Source of the DNA: Oceanospirillum sp048264105
GTDB lineage: Bacteria; Pseudomonadota; Gammaproteobacteria; Pseudomonadales; Halomonadaceae
Reading direction: 5' to 3'
Length of the DNA: 64,000 nucleotides
Assembly: GCA_048264105.1 (NCBI GenBank)
Contig: JBLXDJ010000001.1
Location: 124,001-188,000, forward strand
Part shown: one piece after another, positions 8,153 through 16,493 of the stretch
Numbering within the stretch: the first letter of the stretch is position 1
Layout of the letters: every line of letters begins with the position of its first letter
Notes under the pieces: model-generated
What the model saw: the letters and a program-made list of their open reading frames with translations, nothing else
Told to the model about the DNA's origin: nothing
Database searches by the model: none
Made by a program: the position numbers and the translations under genes

Positions 8153-8824
8153 ATGAATTTCTCCTCCACTGAGATCGAAGGCCTCTGGGTCTGGGTTGCG
8201 AATATCACCGCCGTGATCGCTGTCTTTCAGGCGATCCGGTATGCCCAATGGAAAAAACTGTTTGCGGAAACCCAGTTTCAGCATCTCTATCTCGGTGCGA
8301 CGGTTTTTGTCACCCTGCTCTGGCAGCTGAAAGCGGATATTACCCCGTTGGTCAGTCTGCACTTTCTGATGTCGATGACCCTGACCGTGATGTTCCGCTG
8401 GCAGTTTGCCCTATTGGCCAGTGTGCTGGCCCTTGCCGGGTTGACCTGGAGCGGTAAGGCACCCATTGAGCTGTTTGGTGTCAATGTGATCACCACAGGT
8501 GTTGTGCCAGTGGCCGCCAGTTACTTTATCTTTCGCTGGGTGGATGAACATCTGCCGGATAATTTCTTTGTGCTGCTCTTTGTCGCGTGTTTCTTTGGCA
8601 GCGCCCTGTCTGCTCTGGCGTCCGGGCTTTCGCTGATGGTTGGCCTCTGGCTTGGCTCTTCTGATTATGATTTTGCCCGTATCTCCAGCGAATACTTCCT
8701 CTTCCTGCCGGTGATTCTGCCACCAGAAGCGGTGGTCAATGGCATGCTGCTCAGCTCTATCATGGTGTTTAAGCCGGACTGGGTACAAAGTTTTGATTAC
8801 CATCGTTACTTCGATGATAAATAA
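8153..8824 (+). CDS. CbiM-like energy-coupling factor membrane protein
   Basis: 223 residues with about six hydrophobic helices. The C-terminal FLPVILPPEAVVNGMLL stretch and the overall pattern match the short proteobacterial proteins annotated as energy-coupling-factor ABC transporter permeases (CbiM-like). The N-terminal Met-His metal motif of true CbiM/NikM is absent, and no ATPase, CbiQ or CbiN gene is adjacent. Metal transport is therefore uncertain. It lies 86 bp after the barrel gene and just before the manganese riboswitch, so a metal-related role is possible but unproven. Confidence 0.7.
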   Translation: MNFSSTEIEGLWVWVANITAVIAVFQAIRYAQWKKLFAETQFQHLYLGATVFVTLLWQLKADITPLVSLHFLMSMTLTVMFRWQFALLASVLALAGLTWSGKAPIELFGVNVITTGVVPVAASYFIFRWVDEHLPDNFFVLLFVACFFGSALSALASGLSLMVGLWLGSSDYDFARISSEYFLFLPVILPPEAVVNGMLLSSIMVFKPDWVQSFDYHRYFDDK

Positions 8825-8896
8825 GGCTTTCCGGGTTTGTCTTTGATGGTAAACCCGCTGGATTTAACGGCGGTTTCTGTTAGAATCCTGCCCGTC

Positions 8897-9042
8897 CCGG
8901 GGGAGTAGTCGCTCTTCTTGTCCGATGTCGTCATCTGCGAAGACATCAGACCAAACCAGAGGTTTACATCAACATAGTTGGCCCTCACGGCCATGGTGTA
9001 AACAGCCGCATTGATCTGCAATCGGCCTGACGAGACCTGTGA
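8897..9042 (+). promoter_or_regulatory. yybP-ykoY manganese riboswitch
   Basis: The conserved blocks appear in order: GGGGGAGTAG (8899-8908), CATAGTTGGCC (8973-8983) and CCTGACGAGACC (9026-9037). These are diagnostic of the yybP-ykoY aptamer, which binds Mn2+. A TAGAAT -10-like box at 8881-8886 would start transcription just before it. The downstream gene is a TMEM165/GDT1 family member, the classical regulon of this riboswitch. Confidence 0.93.
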
Positions 9043-9058
9043 CACAACATGCTGAACC

Positions 9059-9107
9059 GGGGCCGGAGCAGCGTGGTGTGTCATAGTGTTTGCGCTCTGC
9101 CGGCCCC
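9059..9107 (+). promoter_or_regulatory. Probable expression-platform hairpin of the Mn riboswitch
   Basis: GGGGCCGG (9059-9066) can pair with CCGGCCCC (9100-9107), ending 13 nt before the exporter ATG. No T run follows, so it is more likely to limit ribosome access than to terminate transcription. How it switches with Mn2+ is inference. Confidence 0.45.
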
Positions 9108-9120
9108 CAAAGTGAATTTC

Positions 9121-9699
9121 ATGGAAGCATTTCTTTTTTCTACCCTGTCCGTAGCCCTTGCTGAAATTGGCGACAAGACTCAGCTGCTGGCTTTTCTGCT
9201 TATTTCCCGATTCCGTAAACCCTGGCCGATTATCTGGGGCATTCTGGTGGCAACGCTGGCAAACCATGCCATTGCCGGTTGGTTAGGCGCAGTCGCCGCC
9301 GATTGGCTGCAGGGCGACTGGCTGAACTGGCTGGTGGGCGGTTCCTTTATTGCGGTGGGTCTCTGGATTCTGATTCCCGACAAAATGGAAGATGACGAAG
9401 AGAACCCCTTTGAGAAGTACGGTGCTTTTCTGGCCACGGTGATTCTGTTCTTTATTGCAGAGATCGGCGATAAAACCCAGGTGGCTACGGTGATTCTGGG
9501 GGCTCAGTTTGAATCTCTGTTCTGGGTGGTGATGGGAACAACGGTAGGTATGATGCTGGCGAATGTGCCTGTGGTGGCCATCGGTCATCTGGCTGTAGAC
9601 AAGCTGCCGCTGAAGTGGATCCGTATTGTCGCCAGTTCGGCCTTCGTTATTCTGGGTATCTGGGTGTTGCTGTCTGAGCAGGCGATTATGAGTCAGTAA
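9121..9699 (+). CDS. TMEM165/GDT1 (UPF0016) family Mn2+/Ca2+ exporter
   Basis: A 192-residue inner-membrane protein with two repeats of three helices. Each repeat carries the hallmark E-x-G-D-K-T motif: AEIGDKTQLLAF near residue 15 and AEIGDKTQVATV near residue 115. An acidic EDDEENP loop separates the halves. Family members such as MneA export manganese; the upstream Mn riboswitch strongly supports that role here. The ATG at 9121 is chosen over an upstream in-frame ATG at 9049, because 9049-9120 overlaps the riboswitch hairpin and encodes a Cys-rich non-homologous extension. The Shine-Dalgarno is weak (AAAGTG). Confidence 0.93.
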   Translation: MEAFLFSTLSVALAEIGDKTQLLAFLLISRFRKPWPIIWGILVATLANHAIAGWLGAVAADWLQGDWLNWLVGGSFIAVGLWILIPDKMEDDEENPFEKYGAFLATVILFFIAEIGDKTQVATVILGAQFESLFWVVMGTTVGMMLANVPVVAIGHLAVDKLPLKWIRIVASSAFVILGIWVLLSEQAIMSQ

Positions 9700-9727
9700 G
9701 CACCGTTTGAATAACGTTTCAGCAGTG

Positions 9728-9766
9728 AAAAGCCGGTTGAGTCCTTAGAGATTCAACCGGCTTTTT
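9728..9766. terminator. Bidirectional terminator between the Mn exporter and regA
   Basis: AAAAGCCGGTTGA pairs with TCAACCGGCTTTTT around a 12-nt loop. A-rich and T-rich flanks let it serve both converging genes. Confidence 0.9.
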
Positions 9767-9806
9767 CGTTTGGCAGGTTAGCTATAGCAAATATCGGGTT
9801 ACGGGA

Positions 9807-10388
9807 TCACTCGCGAACCGGACGCTTCTGCAGTTTTCGCTGCAGGGTGCGGCGGTGCATGCCCAGCTGGCGGGCCGTGGCAGAGATATTGCCATCGTTT
9901 TCCGTCAGTACCTTCTGGATATGCTCCCAGGTCAGGCGATTTACGCTCATCGGCTTCTCGGCGATCTCCTGTTCCGGATTGGCGTCCGTCTGCTTCAGTG
10001 CTGCCAGAATCTCATCGGTATCAGCCGGTTTTGGCAGATAGTTGACCGCGCCCAGTTTGATCGCTTCAACGGCGGTGGCGATACTGGAATAACCGGTCAG
10101 AATAACAACCTTGCAGTCCGGCACAATCTGCAACAGACGAGGCAGCAGGTTAAGACCGGTGTCGCCTTCCATCTTAAGATCCAGCGAGGCAAGACAGGGC
10201 TTATGCTGCTCAATCAGAGGCAGGGCTGCCTCGGCGGAATCCGCGACTACGGTGGTGTAACCGCGACGGGTCAGTGAGCGGGACATCACCTGAGAAAATA
10301 CCGGGTCATCATCCACAATCAGGAAGGTGTTGTTGCGCAGTTCGGACTCTTTTGAAGCCGGGTTATTCAGGTTGTTTTGCGGGCTCAT
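9807..10388 (-). CDS. regA: Redox response regulator RegA/PrrA/ActR
   Basis: 193 residues. The receiver domain (about residues 20-135) has an acidic pocket in IVDDDP, phospho-acceptor Asp70 in SLDLKMEGD, Thr in ILTGYSS and Lys120 in YLPKP. A proline-containing linker leads to a Fis-type HTH (NDGNISATARQLGMHRRTLQ), the nearly invariant RegA recognition helix. RegA partners with RegB to control photosynthesis, CO2 fixation, respiration or nitrogen genes according to redox state. The start at 10388 has GAGGA seven bases upstream and overlaps the end of regB by 26 nt, indicating translational coupling. An in-frame ATG at 10421 lacks a ribosome site. Confidence 0.93.
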   Translation of the reverse strand: MSPQNNLNNPASKESELRNNTFLIVDDDPVFSQVMSRSLTRRGYTTVVADSAEAALPLIEQHKPCLASLDLKMEGDTGLNLLPRLLQIVPDCKVVILTGYSSIATAVEAIKLGAVNYLPKPADTDEILAALKQTDANPEQEIAEKPMSVNRLTWEHIQKVLTENDGNISATARQLGMHRRTLQRKLQKRPVRE

Positions 10389-11724
10389 CGTTGAGTCCTC
10401 TTGTTGAATCACCGGCGGCATCGGACGGGATCACCGGCAGGGTGACTTCGGTCAGGGTGCCGCTCTCTGTTGGATTGTCATTTGGGCTGCCGCTTTTCAG
10501 ACTGTACAGACGCACGGTTCCCTGAAAGCGGTTAATCGTGGCATGGGTCAGAAACAGGCCGATGCCCATGCCTTCCTCTTTTGTTGAAACAAAGGCTTCA
10601 CCCAGACGGGCGGCTACATCGGGATCGATTCCGGGGCCGTAATCCCGGATGCGGATGACGCACTCATACTCATCCCAGCTGACACTGATATCCACCTGCT
10701 GCGGGCTGACATCCGCTGCATTGTTCAGCAGGTTGAGCAGTGCCTGTTCCAGTGTTTTGTCCCGCTCCAGCAAGGGCATCGCCTGCTCATTGTTGCAGTT
10801 CAGCGTGAATTTTACATCCGGTCGCAGTACCTGCCAGTCCTCAATAATCGGAGCGATAAAGTCACAGACCGGTGTTCGGGTAATGCGATTGATCTCGGCT
10901 TGCTGGGTCAGTAGTTGCAGTTTGTCTTTGCAGCGATCGACCTGTTGTCGCATCAGCGCCAGATCCTCCTGCAGGAATTTATCATCCGGATAGTCTCGGC
11001 TGATATCTTTCAGCATGACGGCAAGGGTGGAGAGCGGCGTGCCCAGTTCATGGGCCGTTCCGGCTGCCTGAGTGGCTACTGCCAGAATTTGTTCGTCCCG
11101 TAGCACCTGTTCCCGAACATCTCCCAGCATCTTTTCCCGGTGTCTTAAGGTGTGCGCCATCTTAAAAACAAAGGTGGTGATCAGGCCGGTAGAAAGCAGA
11201 AAGTTAAGCCACATGCCCAACAGGTGCAGGTTGATACCGGCACCGGTATGGCTCAGTTCCGGTACAGCAATATAGAACTGCATCAGGAAGGTATAAGAGC
11301 TGAGTACGGCGGCCGCGATAATCCAGGTGAAGATCCAGGGCAGCGTTGCGGCACTGATGGTCAGTGGCACCAGAAAATAGGAAATAAAGGGGTTATTCGC
11401 GCCGCCGGAATAATAGAAAAAGAGGCTCAGGCCAATGACATCCGCCAACAGATGAAACAGGTATTCTGAGTCCGTCACCCGATAGGGCAGTCCCAGTCGC
11501 CACCAGGTCAGCATATTCATCGCGGCCATCACGATAATTACGATGATCAGCGGGATCGCCAGCAGATGAATCTGCAGAACTTCGGTGCCAATAATTACCG
11601 ACATCAAAAAACCGGTCCAGGCGATACCCCGGATCAGGGTCAGGCGGATCAGGTTACGCCCCGGTGTTGAGAGTGGCAGTGGCTGGTGCATAGCGATTCT
11701 CGCTGGCTTCTGGTTAAAAGGCAT
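10363..11724 (-). CDS. regB: Redox sensor histidine kinase RegB/PrrB
   Basis: 453 residues. Six membrane helices (about 25-190) include the ubiquinone-binding motif GGANNPF near 107-113. The H-box HELGTPLS has phospho-His225. A conserved Cys lies in QQVDRCKDK; counted from the first ATG it is residue 265, the number of the redox-active Cys of Rhodobacter capsulatus RegB. N, G1 (YGPGID) and G2 (EGMGIGLFL) ATP-binding boxes follow. It autophosphorylates according to quinone and thiol redox state and phosphorylates RegA. An alternative ATG at 11691 has a slightly better ribosome site. It is first in a regB-regA operon, divergent from the DUF3833 gene. Confidence 0.93.
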   Translation of the reverse strand: MPFNQKPARIAMHQPLPLSTPGRNLIRLTLIRGIAWTGFLMSVIIGTEVLQIHLLAIPLIIVIIVMAAMNMLTWWRLGLPYRVTDSEYLFHLLADVIGLSLFFYYSGGANNPFISYFLVPLTISAATLPWIFTWIIAAAVLSSYTFLMQFYIAVPELSHTGAGINLHLLGMWLNFLLSTGLITTFVFKMAHTLRHREKMLGDVREQVLRDEQILAVATQAAGTAHELGTPLSTLAVMLKDISRDYPDDKFLQEDLALMRQQVDRCKDKLQLLTQQAEINRITRTPVCDFIAPIIEDWQVLRPDVKFTLNCNNEQAMPLLERDKTLEQALLNLLNNAADVSPQQVDISVSWDEYECVIRIRDYGPGIDPDVAARLGEAFVSTKEEGMGIGLFLTHATINRFQGTVRLYSLKSGSPNDNPTESGTLTEVTLPVIPSDAAGDSTRGLNDEPAKQPE

Positions 11725-11968
11725 TGTCCGGTAATGCCCGAAAAGATAAGACTTTGAATATCAAAACATTATGCCCTGTTACCCCCTGAAACGGGAGTCT
11801 TTCAGGCGTAGCAAAATGTCGCAGGGCGCGGGCTGTATCTTCAGCTGTCTCTTCATTAAAGCGCGCCTGCAATCCCCGGTACGAAATCCCATGGAGATGA
11901 TCCGCTTATCGGGCAGAACCGTAGAAAGCGCCATAACACGCCATATACCAAGTAAAGGAGAAAAGGAT

Positions 11969-12541
11969 ATGCGATATATCCTGCTGTTATGGTCTTTTAT
12001 CGTGCTGACTGGGTGTAGTTCTATGAGTATTGACGACTTTTCAGGTAAAGAACCCCGACTTGTGCTGGAAGATTACTTTCAGGGTAAAACCTACGCCTGG
12101 GGGATGTTTGAAGATCGTTTCGGTACGGTTCGTCGCCAGTTTCAGGTTGAAATCGACGGCCGCTGGGATGGTCAGACACTCACGCTGGAGGAGTATTTTC
12201 TCTACGATGATGGCGAAAAAGATAAGCGAACCTGGGTGATCACCAAGCACGAAGATGGCCGTTATACCGGCACCTTTGGCGAAATTGTCGGTGAAGCCGA
12301 AGGTCAGGTCAGGGGGAATGCCCTGAACTGGGTTTATGTGATGGATCTGCCGGTAGGGGATGACACCTGGCGGGTTAAGTTTGATGACTGGATGTTCCTG
12401 CAGCCCGGTAATGTCATGATCAACCGGGCCGTAGTGAAGAAGTGGGGCTTTGAACTGGGCACCGTGACTCTGTTCTTCACCCCGGAGAAGATGCTGAACG
12501 ACGCGCCGTTTGATCTGGCAGCAAGCCAATCCGGTTCCTGA
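11969..12541 (+). CDS. DUF3833 family lipoprotein
   Basis: 190 residues with a lipoprotein signal (ILLLWSFIVLTGC; lipobox LTGC, Cys at about residue 17). The mature part matches DUF3833: PRLVLEDYFQGKTYAWG, then RFGTVRRQF, and WVYVMDLPV..TWRVKFDDWMF late on. The family is a lipocalin-like beta protein of unknown function, often near membrane-lipid enzymes; no such partner is adjacent. The start at 11969 has AAGGAG eight bases upstream. The open frame continues upstream to 11771 but has no better start. The terminator lies inside the convergent cyclase gene. Confidence 0.85.
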   Translation: MRYILLLWSFIVLTGCSSMSIDDFSGKEPRLVLEDYFQGKTYAWGMFEDRFGTVRRQFQVEIDGRWDGQTLTLEEYFLYDDGEKDKRTWVITKHEDGRYTGTFGEIVGEAEGQVRGNALNWVYVMDLPVGDDTWRVKFDDWMFLQPGNVMINRAVVKKWGFELGTVTLFFTPEKMLNDAPFDLAASQSGS

Positions 12542-12556
12542 CAGCGATAACCGGAT

Positions 12557-14299
12557 TTAAACGCTTTCCGTCGATTCTTCTACTGCCTGCGTGTCATGTT
12601 TTCTTACATGCACGCAGGTTTTTTCGTTTTCCTGCAGCTGGAAAAGAACACAGCAATTTCTGCCCTTATCCTTGGCTTGATAAAGCGCCTGATCCGCTTG
12701 TTTAAGCACCTGTTTCGGGCTGTGGCTCGTATTGTCAAAGCCGGCTATGCCGATAGAGATCCGTATTGATCCGATCCGGTCGATCATCATAGCTTCGACA
12801 CTGCTTCTCAGTCGTTCGGCTATCAGCTTCGCCTGCTCTTTTGGTGTGTCAGGTAGCACCAGAACGAACTCTTCGCCGCCGGTTCGGGCAACAATATCTT
12901 TTTCCCGTGACAATTCTGACATCTTATCGGTTAGTCTTATCAATGCTTGATCCCCAGCCTCATGGCCGAAGTGGTCGTTCACCTGTTTAAAGTGATCAAT
13001 ATCCAGTGCCAGTACCGAGAAAGCGGTTTTATCAGCTTCAAATTGAGCCAGACAAAGATCGAGGCTGCGACGGTTGTATACGCCGGTGAGTGGATCTGTT
13101 GAAGCGGCATGGTGTAACTGACCAATCTGTTTCTGCAGAAGATTGAACCCTTTCAGCATTGCCTGTTTGAGCTCTCCGCTTTCAAAGTACCAGGAGCGAA
13201 CGGCGTTAAGGCGATGCTGTGTCTGGGGATGATCCATGGTGCGTGCAGTATCAGCTAATTGTTGCAAAGGACGGGCGATCATACGTGCCAGTAACCAGAT
13301 GGCGATAAAGGTGATGATCGCCATGGGAAGAGAGCGGTAAAACACCTCAGCCATCAGGCTGTTCAGTGAGGCTAATGTGGCGTCAACCGGTCTTTGCGCA
13401 ACCACGCCCCACTGTGCAAGCGGTATTGGAGCAAAGCCTGCCAACATCTCTATCCGGCGACTGTTTACCACGGTTAAAGCGCCATCGTTGCCATTCAGAA
13501 CACGCTGAATAACCTGATTACCTTTAATAACTTCACCAACACGACTCTGATCCGGGTGATAGATAATGCGATGATTCTGGTCGACCACGTAAATATAGGA
13601 GCCATCTTTATAGTAGTGAGTACCCAAGAGGTCGTTAAGAATACTGCGTTCTTTAAGATACAAAGAGCCGCCGATATAGCCGATGTATTTGCCCTGATGA
13701 TCAAACATCGGGTGTGAAATAAAGACCAGCAAACGCCCTGTTGCAGAGATATAGGGATCACTGATCAACGGTCTTTTTTGATGAAGCGCCTCAATGGCAC
13801 CGGCAGAGGTGAGCTTGTCTCCCATAATCTCAAGCGTGTTCGGAGAGGTCGCCAGTACTGTGCCATTAGCGGCGGTGATCACAACCGAGTTAAAGCTGTC
13901 GGTTTGTAGCCGTAACCGATCTGCTTGTTTAAGCAGATAGCTATTATCGTTGATTCGATACTGAATCTCTTCTGCGGCATAAGCCAGCTGTTGCTGAGCG
14001 GCACGCAAAAAATTATTGGTCGTAGAGGCCAGCTTCGTGGCATAGGCAAAATTACTGTCCAGCTCATGCTGAATAAGCTGACCTTTCTGTACCTGATAAC
14101 TGGCGTAAAAACTATTAAGTAACGTGATGGCCGCTGTTGAAAAAGCCAGCAGTAAAATCAGGCGCTTAAGAGTCAGGTGGCGGGGTTGTTGTGTGCTGGT
14201 GTTAACTTGCTCGTTACTCTGTGAGTCCTTCGTTCCCTGAGGCTCAAACAGAGTGGAGACTTTGGATGCGTTCAGTGTTTCTGATGGTGAACGATTCAT
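12557..14299 (-). CDS. Membrane diguanylate cyclase (dCache - HAMP - GGDEF)
   Basis: About 580 residues. TM1 (LILLLAFSTAAITLL) and TM2 (LPMAIITFIAIWLLA) enclose a ~280-residue periplasmic double-Cache domain (GSYIYVVDQNHRIIYHPD, GGSLYLKERSI). A HAMP-like linker and a GGDEF domain follow. The active site GGEEF is intact near residue 470 and is preceded by the RxxD inhibitory site (REKD, five residues before). It should make c-di-GMP in response to a periplasmic ligand and be product-inhibited. ATG 14299 (MNRSPSE) has AGGGA upstream; an earlier ATG at 14368 has no ribosome site. The last ~13 codons overlap a terminator of the opposing gene. Confidence 0.93.
   Translation of the reverse strand: MNRSPSETLNASKVSTLFEPQGTKDSQSNEQVNTSTQQPRHLTLKRLILLLAFSTAAITLLNSFYASYQVQKGQLIQHELDSNFAYATKLASTTNNFLRAAQQQLAYAAEEIQYRINDNSYLLKQADRLRLQTDSFNSVVITAANGTVLATSPNTLEIMGDKLTSAGAIEALHQKRPLISDPYISATGRLLVFISHPMFDHQGKYIGYIGGSLYLKERSILNDLLGTHYYKDGSYIYVVDQNHRIIYHPDQSRVGEVIKGNQVIQRVLNGNDGALTVVNSRRIEMLAGFAPIPLAQWGVVAQRPVDATLASLNSLMAEVFYRSLPMAIITFIAIWLLARMIARPLQQLADTARTMDHPQTQHRLNAVRSWYFESGELKQAMLKGFNLLQKQIGQLHHAASTDPLTGVYNRRSLDLCLAQFEADKTAFSVLALDIDHFKQVNDHFGHEAGDQALIRLTDKMSELSREKDIVARTGGEEFVLVLPDTPKEQAKLIAERLRSSVEAMMIDRIGSIRISIGIAGFDNTSHSPKQVLKQADQALYQAKDKGRNCCVLFQLQENEKTCVHVRKHDTQAVEESTESV
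12586..12624 (+). terminator. Terminator of the DUF3833 gene embedded in the cyclase coding end
   Basis: CCTGCGTGTCATGT pairs with ACATGCACGCAGG with one bulged T, followed by TTTTTT. It acts on the plus strand, yet encodes part of the C-terminus of the convergent diguanylate cyclase. Confidence 0.8.
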
Positions 14300-14406
14300 G
14301 CTCAGACATTCCCTGTGGGTTGGAATATGGGCAGTTAATACGCCTACTTTTAACGTGGTATTTAACATCTTTGTAATGCGGGGGAGATGATAGCCGGTAA
14401 AAAAAT

Positions 14407-14433
14407 AAAAGCGAGCCTTTCGTGCTCGCTTTT
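14407..14433. terminator. Terminator between fumC and the cyclase gene
   Basis: AAAAGCGAGC pairs with GCTCGCTTTT around a 7-nt loop. It lies just below the fumC stop on the minus strand. Confidence 0.85.
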
Positions 14434-14457
14434 GGTGCGTTGCGGTAGAGTATAGAT

Positions 14458-15822
14458 TCAGGTCAATTCTGTCGGGTTCATCAGTTGCTCCAGTGTCTGC
14501 CGGTTAATGCCGGTCATCTCCTGAGCGACATCGATCACAGGCCGTTGTTCCTGATAAGCCTTCTTGGCGATTTCTGCCGCTTTCATATAGCCGATCACCG
14601 GATTCAGTGCGGTTACCAGAATGGGGTTTCGCGCCAGACTTCTGTCGATCACGTCTTCGTTCACTGTAAAGTCGGTCACCGCTTTGTCATTCAGATGTCG
14701 GGCACTCTCGGTCAGCAGCTGCAGGCTCTCGATCAGGTTGCAGGCGATCAGGGGCAGCATCACATTCAACTCAAAGTTACCGGACTGTCCGGCAATGGTT
14801 ATGGTGCTGTCGTTACCGATCACCTGAGCCATCGCCATGGCAACAGCCTCGGGAATGACGGGGTTCACCTTGCCCGGCATGATGGATGAACCGGGCTGCA
14901 ATGGGGTTAAAGTGATCTCACCCAGACCCGCCAGAGGGCCGGAATTCATCCAGCGCAGATCATTGGCGATCTTCATCAGGGCGACAGCGGTGGTCTTCAG
15001 TGAACCGGAGAGTGCCACGGCAACATCCTGACTGCCGATGCGGGTGAAATAGTTCTCTGCCGGTGAGAAGTGAATGCCGGTATTCAGGCTGAGATGACGG
15101 CAAAACAGGGCGCTGAAATCGGGATGTGCGTTGATACCGGTTCCCACGGCTGTGCCGCCCTGTGCCAGCTGATGCAGTTGTGACTGCAGATTCTTCAGCT
15201 GTTGAATATTCTCCACCAGCTGGTGCGACCAGTTATTTAAGGTTTGTCCGAACGTCACTGGCATCGCATCCATCAGATGAGTACGTCCGGTTTTGGTGAT
15301 GTGGCGTAGTTCATCGGCGCGCTCTTTCAGGGTCAGGCTCAGTTTGTTCAGGGCCGGGATCAGCTGATCACTGAGCAGCATAGCGCTGCTGATATGGATG
15401 GCGCTGGGAATGGTGTCGTTACTGCTTTGCCCCAGATTCACCTCATCATTCGGGTTGATCTCACGCTGCAGCTGTTTGCCTGCCAGATGAGCCAGCACTT
15501 CGTTCGCATTCATGTTGCTGCTGGTGCCGGAACCGGTCTGAAAGCGGTCTACCGGGAAGTGCTGCATCAGATTATCGCTGGCGAGGAGGGCATCAACCTG
15601 ATCGCTGATGGCATCGGCGATATCCTGATCCAGTAATTCCAGTTCAGCGTTCGCCATTGCAGCGGCCTGTTTTGCTCTGAGCAGGGCGATGATAAAAGGC
15701 TCGGGCATCGGCTGTTGGCTGATGGAGAAGTTGTTGATGGCGCGCTGGGTTTGCGCCCCGTAAAGAGCATCAGATGGGATCGCTACCTCACCCATGCTGT
15801 CCTGTTCGATTCGTGATTTCAT
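14458..15822 (-). CDS. fumC: Class II fumarate hydratase FumC
   Basis: Catalyses reversible hydration of fumarate to L-malate in the TCA cycle; cytoplasmic homotetramer and iron-free, hence oxidant-stable. 454 residues, usual for the family. Signatures are seen in order: YGAQTQRA (near residue 20), TGSGTSSNMNANE (near 97), NLGQSSNDTIPS (near 128), TGRTHLMDA (near 177) and the catalytic-loop GSSIMPGKVNPV (near 312). The start ATG has AAGGATAGCGT in front. It is monocistronic with its own terminator. No SodA or regulator gene is adjacent. Confidence 0.95.
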   Translation of the reverse strand: MKSRIEQDSMGEVAIPSDALYGAQTQRAINNFSISQQPMPEPFIIALLRAKQAAAMANAELELLDQDIADAISDQVDALLASDNLMQHFPVDRFQTGSGTSSNMNANEVLAHLAGKQLQREINPNDEVNLGQSSNDTIPSAIHISSAMLLSDQLIPALNKLSLTLKERADELRHITKTGRTHLMDAMPVTFGQTLNNWSHQLVENIQQLKNLQSQLHQLAQGGTAVGTGINAHPDFSALFCRHLSLNTGIHFSPAENYFTRIGSQDVAVALSGSLKTTAVALMKIANDLRWMNSGPLAGLGEITLTPLQPGSSIMPGKVNPVIPEAVAMAMAQVIGNDSTITIAGQSGNFELNVMLPLIACNLIESLQLLTESARHLNDKAVTDFTVNEDVIDRSLARNPILVTALNPVIGYMKAAEIAKKAYQEQRPVIDVAQEMTGINRQTLEQLMNPTELT

Positions 15823-15991
15823 ACGCTATCCTTACCCGGAAGTGCTAGTGCAAACGTCCGGTTGATATGGGAGCATCTATCGTCACGATACAGCATAGAA
15901 CATAAATTATTTCTTTGAATAAATTGTGTTGGAAAATCTCTATTTTTCAGCGTGATAAGCGTTAAATAATTATAAAAACAGGTGATGAAAC

Positions 15992-16426
15992 GTGATTAAG
16001 CAGATTAAACGGCTTATTTTTGCTTCCAGTGCGACACTGATGTTGTTAACCAGTACCGAGACCTTTGCCCACGCAGCTCATTGTGAAGACAGCGAACTGG
16101 GAGAGCTGATGAAATCCATGAAGCAGGAGCTGAAAGATTACGTCAGCAGCTTTAAACAATCCGATCAGGCGGCGATGCAGAAGCATCTCGATGAGCTGAT
16201 CGCGGATTCCCGTGAGGCTAAAAAGCTGATTCCCTTAAAGTATGAAGGCCAGTCCTCAGCGTCGGTTAATGTGCAGCGTTATCAGAAAGGGATGGATCAG
16301 CTGCTCGACCTGCTGCATAAACTGGAACAGGCCGGAGGTGATAACGCCGCCATTAAACCTGTACTGGGGGAGATCAAGCAGCACAGCAAAGACAGTCATG
16401 AGTCCTTCCGTAAAGATTGTGACTGA
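15992..16426 (+). CDS. cybC: Periplasmic cytochrome b562
   Basis: 144 residues starting with GTG (AGGTGATGAAAC upstream). A signal peptide (core ASSATLMLLTSTETFA) precedes ~120 residues predicted to be four amphipathic helices. In the b562 family, Met near the mature N-terminus and His near the C-terminus ligate a non-covalent haem. Here Met of LGELMKSMK and His of KDSHESFRKDC fit those places. There is no CxxCH, so haem is not covalent. A Cys in the mature N-terminus and a penultimate Cys could form a disulfide. Function is probably electron transfer or storage in the periplasm; the partner is unknown. Confidence 0.82.
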   Translation: MIKQIKRLIFASSATLMLLTSTETFAHAAHCEDSELGELMKSMKQELKDYVSSFKQSDQAAMQKHLDELIADSREAKKLIPLKYEGQSSASVNVQRYQKGMDQLLDLLHKLEQAGGDNAAIKPVLGEIKQHSKDSHESFRKDCD

Positions 16427-16454
16427 TCGCCGTTTCGCACTTCAAGCTTATGAC

Positions 16455-16493
16455 TTCTCAAGCCCCTTAGTTCTCAAACATATCAGTTCTCAA
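16455..16493. repeat. Three copies of TTCTCAA at exact 16-bp period
   Basis: TTCTCAA occurs at 16455, 16471 and 16487. The last two copies share AGTTCTCAA. The array lies below the cytochrome b562 stop and runs into the last codons of the convergent MFS gene. Confidence 0.7.
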
